Below are positions 32,014 to 40,174 of a stretch of DNA of 64,000 bases, piece after piece. Position 1 is the stretch's first letter. Each line of letters starts with the position of its first letter. Both the position numbers and the translations under genes were made by a program. Below the pieces are notes generated by a model that was not told the DNA's origin, searched no databases, and was given only the letters and a program-made list of their open reading frames with translations. Where the stretch lies: contig CAVRRZ010000001.1 in NCBI GenBank assembly GCA_963723745.1, positions 682,001-746,000 of the forward strand, in the 5' to 3' direction. The stretch comes from CAVRRZ01 sp963723745 (lineage in GTDB: Bacteria > Actinomycetota > Actinomycetes > Mycobacteriales > Geodermatophilaceae).

Positions 32014-32838
32014 TCAGGCCCCCTTCAGCGGGCGGTAGGCGGAGCTGCGGCCCAGGACGACCCGCTCCCACGAGTCGTCGACGCCGAGCGTGGTCTCGGC
32101 GGCACCCAGGAACAGCCAGCCGTCGGGGCGCATCAGGTCGCGGACCCGGCGGAGGATCGACTGCTTGGTGGGCAGGTCGAAGTAGATGAGCACGTTGCGC
32201 AGGTAGACCACGTCGAACGGGCCCATCCGCGGCAGCGGGGTGGCGAGGTTGCACTCGCTCACCGAGACCATGCGCCGCAACGCCGGTGCCACCTCCCACT
32301 CGTTGCCGGTGCGGGTGAAGTGCCGCACGAGCATCGGGGCGGGCAGCCCGCGGTTGACCTCGAGCTGGCTGAACCGGCCGGCCCTGGTCCGCTCGACCAT
32401 CTCCCGCGAGTAGTCGGTGGCGGTGATGGAGACGCGGGTGGCGGCGCCCGGGAGGGCGTCCTCGAGCAGCATCGCGATCGTGTACGGCTCCTGCCCGCTC
32501 GAGCAGGCCGCCGACCAGATCTGCAGCCGCTCGTTCGGCCCGCGGGCGGCGAGGAGCTGGGGCAGCACCGTGCCCGTCAGGGCGGTGAACGGATCACCGT
32601 CACGGAACCAGGACGTCTCGTTCGTGGTGAGCGCCTCGACGATGCGGCGGGTGCTGTCCACGTCGGGCCGCTGGCGCACCGTCTCGACGAACTTCGCGAC
32701 GTCGGGCAGGCCCAGTTTGCGGGCGATCGGCAGCAGCCGTGCCTCGACGAGGTACTCCTTGCCCGGCTGCAGCACGATGGCGCTCTCGCGGCGGACGAGT
32801 TCGCGCACCCAGTCGAAGTGCGTGGTGGCGAGAGTCAT
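32014..32838 (-). CDS. cheR: Chemotaxis protein methyltransferase CheR
   Basis: A 274-residue SAM-dependent methyltransferase that methylates Glu residues of chemoreceptors. An N-terminal helical CheR_N domain (to ~75) is followed by the catalytic domain, with TTNETSWFRDGDPF, the SAM-binding IWSAACSSGQEPYTIAML, and the late motif FDVVYLRNVLIYFD. ATG 32838 overlaps the cheB stop by 4 bp (ATGA). No pentapeptide-binding insertion was looked for beyond the normal beta-subdomain. It acts with CheB on the four receptors encoded nearby. Confidence 0.94.
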   Translation of the reverse strand: MTLATTHFDWVRELVRRESAIVLQPGKEYLVEARLLPIARKLGLPDVAKFVETVRQRPDVDSTRRIVEALTTNETSWFRDGDPFTALTGTVLPQLLAARGPNERLQIWSAACSSGQEPYTIAMLLEDALPGAATRVSITATDYSREMVERTRAGRFSQLEVNRGLPAPMLVRHFTRTGNEWEVAPALRRMVSVSECNLATPLPRMGPFDVVYLRNVLIYFDLPTKQSILRRVRDLMRPDGWLFLGAAETTLGVDDSWERVVLGRSSAYRPLKGA

Positions 32839-33920
32839 CGCCGGGGTCCCCCTGGGAGAACGGCGGCGTCGAGACGCCGGACGACGGATTCGGCGATGCG
32901 GTCGAGCGGGAGGACCTCGTCGGCGAGGCCGGCGTTGACGATCGCGCCGGGCATGCCCCAGACGACGGAGGTCGCCTGGTCCTGGACGACGACGGCCCCG
33001 CCCGCGGCCCGGATCTCGGCGGCGCCGGCGCGGCCGTCCGAGCCCATCCCGGTGAGGACGACCCCGAGGACGGCCCCCTCGTACGCGGCCACGGCCGAGC
33101 GGAAGAGCGGGTCGACCGCGGGGCGGCAGAAGTTCTCCGGCGGCTCCTGGTTGAGCGCCGTCGTCAGGCCCTGCCGCGTGGTCCGGACGACCAGGTGGTG
33201 GTCGCCCGGCGCGAGCTGGACGGTGCCCGGCACCAGGGGCGTGCCGTCGACGGCCTCGACCACGCGCAGCGCGGTGAGCCGGTCCAGCCGCTGCGCGAAC
33301 TGACGGGTGAAGACCGGCGGCATGTGCTGCACGACCAGGACCGGCAGGGGGAACGTCGGGGGCAGGGCGGCGATGACGCGGGTCAGCGCCTCGGGGCCAC
33401 CGGTGGAGGCCCCGACGACCAGCACGGCCGGCGGCTTCGGGGGCGCGGTCCGGGCCACCGGCGGGCGCGGTGGCGGCACCGCCGCCGCACGCTGAGCGGG
33501 CGCCTGGGCCGGTCGCCCGAGCAGCGCCTTGATCCGGGGGATGAGCTGCTGGCGGACGCTGTCCATCGACTGGCCCACGCTGCCGACGTTGGCCGGCTTG
33601 GTGACGTAGTCGCTGGCACCGGCCGAGAGCGCGTCGAGGGTGGCCGAGGCACCCCGTTCGGTGAGCGTGCTGAACATGATGATCGGGATGCGGTTGCGCT
33701 GGGCGCGGATGGCCCGCACCGCGTCGATGCCGTTCATCTCCGGCATCTCGATGTCCATCGTGATCAGGTCGGGCCGCAGCGACTCGAGCTTGGTCAGCGC
33801 CACCTTGCCGTTGACGGCCGTCCCGACGACGTCGATCCCCGCGTCCTCGGAGAGCACGTCGGTGACGATCTTGCGGACGACGACCGAGTCGTCCACGACC
33901 AGCACCCGAATCGGGTTCAC
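32835..33920 (-). CDS. cheB: Chemotaxis response regulator/protein-glutamate methylesterase CheB
   Basis: About 361 residues. The receiver domain (IRVLVVDDS, acceptor Asp in ITMDIEMPEMNG) is linked by a Pro/Ala-rich stretch to the methylesterase domain. The esterase triad motifs are GASTGGPEAL (Ser), VVQHMPPVFT (His) and LTGMGSDG (Asp). GTG 33920 is preferred because GGGAGG lies six bases upstream; ATG 33926 is only 1 base from that site. CheB demethylates receptors when phosphorylated by CheA. It is the first gene of the cheB-cheR-cheY-cheX-cheY-cheC-like operon, 63 bases downstream of a FliA/WhiG-type promoter. Confidence 0.94.
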   Translation of the reverse strand: MNPIRVLVVDDSVVVRKIVTDVLSEDAGIDVVGTAVNGKVALTKLESLRPDLITMDIEMPEMNGIDAVRAIRAQRNRIPIIMFSTLTERGASATLDALSAGASDYVTKPANVGSVGQSMDSVRQQLIPRIKALLGRPAQAPAQRAAAVPPPRPPVARTAPPKPPAVLVVGASTGGPEALTRVIAALPPTFPLPVLVVQHMPPVFTRQFAQRLDRLTALRVVEAVDGTPLVPGTVQLAPGDHHLVVRTTRQGLTTALNQEPPENFCRPAVDPLFRSAVAAYEGAVLGVVLTGMGSDGRAGAAEIRAAGGAVVVQDQATSVVWGMPGAIVNAGLADEVLPLDRIAESVVRRLDAAVLPGGPRR

Positions 33921-33982
33921 GTGCATCCTCCCGCGCCCTGCAAGGCCGTTGCGCCTGGCACCTGCAGGCTCTGTCGCAACAG

Positions 33983-34009
33983 TTATCGGCACCGGCGGGC
34001 GGTGCTTGA
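33983..34009 (-). promoter_or_regulatory. FliA/WhiG-type (sigma-28) promoter of cheB operon
   Basis: On the minus strand the sequence TCAA, a 15-base spacer and GCCGATAA match the sigma-28/WhiG consensus (TAAA-N15-GCCGATAA) except for one -35 base. The -10 box is at 33983-33990 and the -35 at 34006-34009. It lies 63 bases before the cheB start. The 12-mer GGTGCCGATAAC around the -10 box recurs before cheA. Confidence 0.75.
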
Positions 34010-34065
34010 GTGCAGGAGGAGAACAGCTTGGGAAGGCCGGCTCGGCGGCCTCCTCGCGGGGGTGA

Positions 34066-34962
34066 TCAGCCGGCGAGGCGGCCCAGGGGTGCGGTCACGA
34101 CCTCGACCGAGCGCTCGTCCAGCAGGTCGGCCATCGCCAGCCCCTGGACGCAGCCCGCGACCGCGTTCCACAGTCCGTGCGCGCCGTCCCGGCCGTCGAA
34201 GCCGCCGTCCAGGAACGCCCGGACGGCGAGCAGGTGCGCGGTGGCCAGCGTGCGGGTGCGGCCGCTGACGTGGGCGGCCCACGAGGCCTCGTGCATGGCG
34301 GTGGCCCACGAGCGGTGATCACCGCGTCCGGCGTCCACGGCCGAGCGCCAGGCGACCCGGCCGGCGCCGTCGAGCGAGGCGAGGACACCCAGCAGGTCGC
34401 GGAGGGCGGCCGACGCCGGGCCGAGGTCGACGGCCGACGCCTCGGCGGGGGCGAGCGCGGCGCGCTCGAGCGGCTCGGTCAGCTCCCGGCGGACCAGCGG
34501 GGGCAGCACGCCGGTGGCCCACCAGCCGACGGCGGCGTCGGCGAGGACGTCGGCGGCCGCGTCGCGCTCGCCGTCGTCCGCAGCGCTCGCGGCCGGGTGC
34601 TCGTGCCCGAGGACGTCGTCCCGGAGGAGTCGCTCGAGGGTCGCGGCGTCGCCGATCGTGCCCTGCTCGAGCTGCGCCACCAGCACGGCGGTGCGGTCGG
34701 CGCCGTCCGTCCCGGTTCCCGGGTCGAGACCGCGCACGTGCGGGACGGCGGCAGCGAGCTCACGGGCCTTGCGGGAACGGACGGCCAGCGCACCCCGCTG
34801 GTCGGCGGCGAGGCCGCGGGCGGGGTGCACCTGCGCCAGCCGCGTCAGCTCGGCCGGACCGGCGAGCAGGCCCGTCAGCAGGGTGTCGGCCACGAACCGG
34901 CCGGCGGGCAGCCGGACCAGGTCGAAGCCGAGCGTCGCGGCACTGACCAGCGAGTACGGCAT
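34066..34962 (-). CDS. Unknown protein in chemotaxis cluster
   Basis: A 298-residue protein that I do not recognise. The composition is Ala/Leu-rich and predicted mostly alpha-helical; there is no signal peptide or clear transmembrane segment and no catalytic motif. Two segments contain aromatic-flanked repeats (ADAAVGWWATG; SWATAMHEASWAAHVSG). The ATG is preceded by a strong GAGGGGG site. It lies 172 bases after cheW and is followed by the sigma-28-type promoter of cheB, so it may be the last gene of a cheA-cheW unit. A scaffolding or motility role would be guesswork. Confidence 0.6.
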   Translation of the reverse strand: MPYSLVSAATLGFDLVRLPAGRFVADTLLTGLLAGPAELTRLAQVHPARGLAADQRGALAVRSRKARELAAAVPHVRGLDPGTGTDGADRTAVLVAQLEQGTIGDAATLERLLRDDVLGHEHPAASAADDGERDAAADVLADAAVGWWATGVLPPLVRRELTEPLERAALAPAEASAVDLGPASAALRDLLGVLASLDGAGRVAWRSAVDAGRGDHRSWATAMHEASWAAHVSGRTRTLATAHLLAVRAFLDGGFDGRDGAHGLWNAVAGCVQGLAMADLLDERSVEVVTAPLGRLAG

Positions 34963-35134
34963 GGCGGTCCCCCTCGGACGAGCGAAGGTTCATGCTCCCG
35001 CGCCCGTCGGGCAGCCGCCATCGCGACCTCACCCCTTGGCGGGAGGGGGCCTACCGGTCACCGCGCGTTCGTGGTCACAGCGCAGCCGACCACTCACCCT
35101 CAGTTACGGCCGTTCGTGGACAAACGTCCGGATC

Positions 35135-35587
35135 TCAGGCGCTGACGGCCTTCTGGACGTCGAGGGCGAGCAGCAGCGTGCCGTCGAGCTTGTAGGCGCC
35201 GCGGATCAGCTCGCGGGCCTGGCCCTCCAGGGTGTCCGGCGGCGCCTCGAAGTCGGCCGCATCGACGTCGACGACGTCGGCGATCGAGTCGACCAGCAGG
35301 CTCACGGCCTCACCGTGCAGCCGGACGACGATGACGACGGCGTCGATGCCCTCGGGGCGCGGGGGGCGGCCGAGCCGCTCCCGCAGCTCGATCGCGGTGA
35401 CCACCTGGCCCCGCAGGTTGATCAGGCCGGCCACGGCCGCCGGCGCCAGGGGCACGCGGGTCAGCTGCTGGGTGCGCAGCACCTCCTGCACGTGCTCGAC
35501 CTCGACGCCGTAGAGGTCGCCGTCCAGCCGGAAAGTGGCCAGCTGACCGCTCGTCGCGGTCGCCTTGATGTCGATCGAGGCAGTCAC
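35135..35587 (-). CDS. cheW: Chemotaxis coupling protein CheW
   Basis: A 150-residue CheW domain that links receptors to CheA. It shows the typical pattern LATFRLDGDLYGVEVEHVQEVL, then LAPAAVAGLINLRGQVVTAIELRERLG, and LLVDSIADVVDV. GTG 35587 starts one base after the cheA stop, so it is translated with cheA. Together with the two CheW-like domains inside CheA, the array has three CheW-type modules from this locus. Confidence 0.94.
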   Translation of the reverse strand: MTASIDIKATATSGQLATFRLDGDLYGVEVEHVQEVLRTQQLTRVPLAPAAVAGLINLRGQVVTAIELRERLGRPPRPEGIDAVVIVVRLHGEAVSLLVDSIADVVDVDAADFEAPPDTLEGQARELIRGAYKLDGTLLLALDVQKAVSA

Positions 35588-35588
35588 G

Positions 35589-38036
35589 TCAGACCTCCAG
35601 CAGTGCGGTGGGGACGCCGTCCGGCGTCGTGGTGGCCGAGGTCGGCGCGTTGAAGAACGCAGGGTCGGCGGCGAGGATCGCCGCGCGCACGTCGAGCAGC
35701 TCGGTGACCTTGTCGCCGAGGACGGCGGAGCCGAGCAGACCGAGGTCGTCGATGTCGCTGCGGATCGCGGCCTCGCCGTCGACGATGTCGAGGATCTCCT
35801 CGACGACGATGGCGACGCTACGGCCGTTGTCGGCGTAGACGATCACCTCGAGGACCTCGCGGTCGGCTTCCCCGTACGAGCCCAGGTGCCGGTCGAGCCG
35901 GACGATCGGCAGGATCGCACCGCGGTACTGCACGACCTCGCGGTTGCCGACCTTCTCGACGGCGTCGGCGCGGACCTGCTCCAGCCGGGTGACCGTGTCG
36001 AGCGGGATCGCGACGCGGCGCCCGCCGCCGATCGCGGCCAGCAGCATGCGCTGCCGCTCGGTCTCACTGGCGGCAGCGGCCAGCGCGGCGGCCTTCTGCG
36101 TGTCCTGGCGCTCGGCGGTCTCGGTGCGCAGGGCCCGGCGGGCCAGCGCCTGGACGTCGAGGATGAGCGCGACCGTGCCGTCGCCGAGGACCGTGGCCCC
36201 GGAGTAGAGGCCGATCGCCTTCAGCTGACCGCCGACCGCCTTGACGACGATCTCCTCGGTGTTGATGACCCGGTCGACGACCAGGCCGAAGCGGCGGCCC
36301 TCCGACCGGAGCACCGCGATGACGACGTGACCGTCGTGCCGCTCGGACGTCAGCCCGAGGACGTCGGTCAGCCGGACCAGCGGGAGGAGTTCCCCACGCA
36401 GCCGGTAGACCTGGGCGCCGCCGACCTCCTCGACGGCGTTGGCGGCCTTCTCGGCGTCCAGCGACACGAGCTCCTGCAGGCTGATCTGCGGGATGGCGTA
36501 GCGGTCACCGGCGCACTCGACGGTCAGTGCGGGGACGATCGCCAGGGTCAGCGGGATCCGCAGCCGGCAGACCGTGCCGCGACCGGCCTCGGACTCGACC
36601 TCGATGGTGCCGCCGATCGACTCGATGTTGGTCTTGACCACGTCCATGCCGACACCGCGGCCGGAGACGTTGGTGACGGCGGCGGCGGTCGAGAAGCCGG
36701 GGAGGAAGATCAGCTGCAGGATGTCCGCCGGGCCCATCCGGGTCAGGGCGTCCGCGGTGACCAGGCCGCGCTGCACGGCCCGGGCGCCCAGCTTGGCGGG
36801 GTCGATGCCGGCGCCGTCGTCGGCGACCTCGACCACGACCTGGCCGCTCTCGTGCCGGGCGCGCAGGGTGAGAACGCCCTCGGCGGGCTTGCCGGCAGCC
36901 CGGCGGTCCTCGGGGGTCTCGATCCCGTGGTCGACGGAGTTGCGGACGAGGTGGGTCAGCGGGTCCTTGACGGCCTCGAGGAGGGTCTTGTCGAGCTCGG
37001 TCTCCCGGCCCTCCATCTCCAGCCGCACGTTCTTGCCGCACTGCAGGCCGAGGTCGCGGACGACGCGGGGCAGCTTGGACCAGATGTGGTCGATCGGCTG
37101 CATGCGTGTCTTCATGACGCCTTCCTGCAGCTCGCTGGCGATCAGGTTCAGCCGCTGCGAGGCCCGGATGAGGTCGGTGTCGGTCTGCCTGGCGACGTTC
37201 TGCACGATCTGATTGCGGGTGAGCACCAGCTCGCCGACGAGCAGCATCAGCTCGTCGAGGAGGTCGACGTCGACGCGGATCGTGCTGTCGGCGACGGCGC
37301 GGCGGACCTGGCCACTCGTGACCTCGCCGCCCGGCGCCTCGGCGTCGGGGTGCTCGGCGGGGTCGGACGCGGCCGGTTCCTCGACGGTGGGGTCGGGCAT
37401 GACGGGGGCTCCCTGGGGCAGCTCGTCGACAGGGTGGGCAGTGGTCTGCTCGGCCGGTGCGAGCGGGGACGGCTCCGCAGCCGGCGCGGTCTTCTCGGGC
37501 ACAGCCTTGGTCACAGCCTTGGTGGCAGCCTTGGTCACAGCGTTGGTGGCAGCCTTGGTCGCAGCGTTGGTCGCGGCCGGCTTCCTGGCCGCGGCCCGCG
37601 TCGCCGGCGTCGCGGCGGCCGGCGCCGGGGCAGCGGGGGGAGCGGTGGGCGCGTCCTCCATGGCGGCGCTGATGGCGGCGACGACCTCGGAGACGTCGAC
37701 GGTCCCCTCTCCGCCGCTGGCCTCGATCGAGGCGAGCAGTGTGCGGACGGTGTCGACCATCCGCAGCAGGACACTGGTCCGCGCGGGGGTCAGCTCCAGC
37801 TCGCCGTCCCGCAGCCGGCTGAGCATGTTCTCGCCGCCGTGGGTGACCTCCTCGAGCCGGTTGAACGCCAGGAAGCCGCTGGTCCCCTTGATGGTGTGGA
37901 TCGTCCGGAAGATGCTGGACAAGCGCTCGCGGGAGTTCGGGTCCTGCTCGAGGGCGACGAGATCCCCGTCGAGTTGGTCGAGGTTCTCGTGGCTCTCGAC
38001 CAGGAACTCCTCGACGATGTCGTCCAGACCGTCCAC
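35589..38036 (-). CDS. cheA: Chemotaxis histidine kinase CheA with two CheW-like domains
   Basis: An 815-residue kinase from GTG 38036, which follows an AAGG site; the frame is open for 42 codons further up, but that part overlaps the promoter. Order: HPt with His47 in FRTIHTIKGTSGFLAF; a low-complexity Ala/Pro/Thr/Lys linker (about 110-250); dimerisation helix pair (VDLLDELMLLVGELVLTRNQ); HATPase with N box HLVRNSVDHGIE, DDGAGID and GRGVGMDVV; then two successive CheW-like domains (PALTVECAGDRYAIP... and ERQRMLLAAIGGGRRVAIP...). No recognisable P2 (CheY-binding) domain is seen; the linker takes its place. CheA phosphorylates CheY and CheB. Confidence 0.93.
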   Translation of the reverse strand: MDGLDDIVEEFLVESHENLDQLDGDLVALEQDPNSRERLSSIFRTIHTIKGTSGFLAFNRLEEVTHGGENMLSRLRDGELELTPARTSVLLRMVDTVRTLLASIEASGGEGTVDVSEVVAAISAAMEDAPTAPPAAPAPAAATPATRAAARKPAATNAATKAATNAVTKAATKAVTKAVPEKTAPAAEPSPLAPAEQTTAHPVDELPQGAPVMPDPTVEEPAASDPAEHPDAEAPGGEVTSGQVRRAVADSTIRVDVDLLDELMLLVGELVLTRNQIVQNVARQTDTDLIRASQRLNLIASELQEGVMKTRMQPIDHIWSKLPRVVRDLGLQCGKNVRLEMEGRETELDKTLLEAVKDPLTHLVRNSVDHGIETPEDRRAAGKPAEGVLTLRARHESGQVVVEVADDGAGIDPAKLGARAVQRGLVTADALTRMGPADILQLIFLPGFSTAAAVTNVSGRGVGMDVVKTNIESIGGTIEVESEAGRGTVCRLRIPLTLAIVPALTVECAGDRYAIPQISLQELVSLDAEKAANAVEEVGGAQVYRLRGELLPLVRLTDVLGLTSERHDGHVVIAVLRSEGRRFGLVVDRVINTEEIVVKAVGGQLKAIGLYSGATVLGDGTVALILDVQALARRALRTETAERQDTQKAAALAAAASETERQRMLLAAIGGGRRVAIPLDTVTRLEQVRADAVEKVGNREVVQYRGAILPIVRLDRHLGSYGEADREVLEVIVYADNGRSVAIVVEEILDIVDGEAAIRSDIDDLGLLGSAVLGDKVTELLDVRAAILAADPAFFNAPTSATTTPDGVPTALLEV
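37501..37572 (-). repeat. Six tandem 12-bp repeats in cheA linker
   Basis: Six copies of a 12-base unit (variants of ACAGCCTTGGTC on the plus strand) encode the KAATKAVT-type repeats of the CheA linker. The unit length is a multiple of three, so copy number can change without a frameshift. Confidence 0.85.
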
Positions 38037-38151
38037 CGTTGTTGCCTTCTCTCTCGCGTCGCGAACCGGCTGGACGCCGATCCGGTTGGGTGCTCGGCGG
38101 GCCGCCGACGGAGTCGAGGTGAATCCGCCGGCGGCCACGGCCGTCGTGCCT

Positions 38152-38163
38152 GTTATCGGCACC
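38152..38163 (-). promoter_or_regulatory. FliA/WhiG-type -10 element of cheA
   Basis: The minus strand carries GGTGCCGATAAC, identical over 12 bases to the element before cheB and containing the full GCCGATAA sigma-28/WhiG -10 box. The -35 position at 15-base spacing (TCGG) is poor. It lies about 117 bases before the cheA start. Two identical copies before two chemotaxis units support common control. Confidence 0.6.
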
Positions 38164-38217
38164 CGAGGAACGGGGCCGACACCCGCCGCCCGGCGACGGG
38201 CTGGAACGGGCCGTTCC

Positions 38218-39831
38218 TCAGTAGGTGAACCTCCCGACGGTGGTGCGCAGGTCGGCCGCCATCCGGGACAGCTCCTCCACGGCGGTCTGGGTCTGGGTCA
38301 GCGCCTGGGTGGTGGAGTCCGCGGCCGTCGAGACCCCGGTGATGTTGCTGGCGATCTCCGTCGTGCCGCCGGCGGCCTCCTGCACCGACCGCGACATCTC
38401 GTTGGTCGTCGCCGTCTGCTCCTCCACCGCGCTGGCGATCGTGGTCTGCCGGTCGGAGATCTGCGCGACGATGGAGCTGATCTCCTCGATCGCCGCGACC
38501 GCGGCAGTGGTGTCCCCCTGGATCGACTGCACCCGGCGGGCGATGTCCTCGGTCGCCTTCGCCGTCTCCTGCGCCAGCTCCTTCACCTCGTTGGCCACCA
38601 CCGCGAAGCCCTTACCGGCCTCACCGGCCCGAGCGGCCTCGATGGTGGCGTTGAGCGCCAGCAGGTTGGTCTGCTCGGCGATCGAGGTGATCACCTTCAC
38701 CACGTTGCCGATCTCGGCCGAGGACTCACCCAGCTTGGCCACGGTCGCCGTCGTCGTCTCCGCGGCGGTGACAGCACGCGCCGCGACCTCGCTGGCCTCG
38801 GCGGCATTGCTGGCGATCTCGCGGATGGAGGCACCCATCTGCTCGGCGCCGGCGGCGACGGTCTGCACGCTGCGGGACACCTCCTCCGCGGCGCTGGAGA
38901 CCACACCGGCCTGCGCGGAGGTCTCCTCCGCACCGGCCGAGATCTGCGACGAGGACGCCGACAGCTCCTCCGAGCTCGCCGCCACCGCGTCCGCCGAAGA
39001 CGCCACCGAACCCAGCACCGAGCGCAGGTTGTGCTGGGCCGAGTCGAGAGCGGCGGCCATGCGCCCCAGCTCGTCCTGGGACCGGACCTCGACGGTCGCG
39101 GTCAGGTTGCCCTCGGCGAGCGCCTCCACGGCGCCCTGGACCGACTTGACCGTCGAGACGATCCGGCGCACCACGACGAGGGTGATGCCACCCGCCACCG
39201 CGATACCAGCGGCCAGCGCAGCCCAGAGCGTGATCACGGCAGTGCCGACGATCGCTGTGGCGTCGTCGGTATCCGCCTGGCCCTCGGCCACGCGTCGCTC
39301 CTGGATGGCGTTGTACTCGTCCATGATCACGTCCGAGGCCTCCTGCAGCGGACCGGTGATGATCTGGGCTGCGGTCGCCAGGTCACCCTGGTCGGCCGCG
39401 GGCAGCAGCTGCCCGTCGGCGATCTCGTAGTAGTCGGTCACGTGACCACGGAAGGTCTCGAACGCCTCCTTGTTCACGGTCACGTCCGCGTAGGCGCTCA
39501 ACTGGCCCTCGATGGTCGTGCGCCGCTCGGCCAGATCCGCCCGCAGCGCAGCCCTGGTCGCCTCGTCGGTCAGGCTGTAGGAGTTGTAGCGGGACCGGTC
39601 GCCCTGCCAGGAGCGCTGGATGTTCGCCAGGTCGGCGAGGGTGACGACGTTCTCGTTGATGCGGGTCGCGGCCGACTCGACGGCGCCGAGCCTGGACACC
39701 GCGATCACCGTCATGCTGACGGCCACGATCGCGAGGACGCCGACTGCGGCCCCGATCTTGACGGCGATGGGCCGATCGGCGAACCAACCGCCCCTCCCTG
39801 CGGGACGTGTGGCCGGGACTTGAGCGGACAT
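38218..39831 (-). CDS. Methyl-accepting chemotaxis protein 1
   Basis: A 537-residue receptor. N-terminal cytosolic segment (GGWFADRPIAVK), TM1 (about 24-45), an extracytoplasmic four-helix-bundle-like sensor domain (46-193), TM2 (about 194-221), HAMP (222-275) and a coiled-coil signalling domain with the hairpin tip IAEQTNLLALNATIEAARAGEAGKGF. It ends VGRFTY with no flexible tail or CheR-docking pentapeptide. ATG 39831 has a GGAG site. It shares the WFADRPxxVK N-terminus with receptor 4. The ligand is unknown. It lies directly upstream of cheA on the same strand. Confidence 0.92.
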   Translation of the reverse strand: MSAQVPATRPAGRGGWFADRPIAVKIGAAVGVLAIVAVSMTVIAVSRLGAVESAATRINENVVTLADLANIQRSWQGDRSRYNSYSLTDEATRAALRADLAERRTTIEGQLSAYADVTVNKEAFETFRGHVTDYYEIADGQLLPAADQGDLATAAQIITGPLQEASDVIMDEYNAIQERRVAEGQADTDDATAIVGTAVITLWAALAAGIAVAGGITLVVVRRIVSTVKSVQGAVEALAEGNLTATVEVRSQDELGRMAAALDSAQHNLRSVLGSVASSADAVAASSEELSASSSQISAGAEETSAQAGVVSSAAEEVSRSVQTVAAGAEQMGASIREIASNAAEASEVAARAVTAAETTTATVAKLGESSAEIGNVVKVITSIAEQTNLLALNATIEAARAGEAGKGFAVVANEVKELAQETAKATEDIARRVQSIQGDTTAAVAAIEEISSIVAQISDRQTTIASAVEEQTATTNEMSRSVQEAAGGTTEIASNITGVSTAADSTTQALTQTQTAVEELSRMAADLRTTVGRFTY

Positions 39832-40122
39832 GGGCTTCTCCGAGCTGGAAATGAGTGCGCAGCGGACGGGGCTTCGTCGCGCCGGAATGGACCCAGAGGA
39901 CGGGATGCCGTCATGTGGTCCAGTGAGAAAATAGGACAGGGTCCGAGCTCGATCCACCACATTTTCGGCGTGTCGTGGAAGGGGCGCAAGAATGGTCGAT
40001 GGCCGCCTGGAACGTGTCGACATGGCGCCATTCATGTGGACTGGAAATGCGTGGCGCCGTGACCGGGCATCAGGTTGCCACCCCGCTTCTCGCTGTCCCC
40101 GACGACGTCGCACACGAACAAT
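39832..40122. other. Non-coding gap between receptors 1 and 2
   Basis: No gene is supported here. On the minus strand it must hold the promoter of receptor 1. A GCCGAAAA at about 39963-39970 (minus strand) is one base from the sigma-28 -10 box but lacks a -35 at the right spacing, so I do not call it. Confidence 0.5.
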
Positions 40123-40153
40123 GGGTGGCGACCGGACTTCCCGGTCGCCACCC
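40123..40153 (-). terminator. Strong hairpin after receptor 2
   Basis: GGGTGGCGACCGG (40123-40135) and CCGGTCGCCACCC (40141-40153) form a perfect 13-bp stem with a 5-nt loop, starting 21 bases after the stop of receptor 2. This separates receptor 2 from receptor 1 transcription. Confidence 0.85.
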
Positions 40154-40174
40154 CATTGCGATGCGCTCTGCCCG

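Noticed and set aside
39957..39975. Near-match to the sigma-28 -10 box before receptor 1
   Set aside because: GCCGAAAA has a mismatch at a key base and no -35 at 15 bases; not enough to call.
37213..40062. A 949-codon plus-strand frame spanning cheA and receptor 1
   Set aside because: It runs across two well-defined genes and an intergenic gap in antisense, with repetitive Ser/Ala/Val and Arg/Gly/His stretches.
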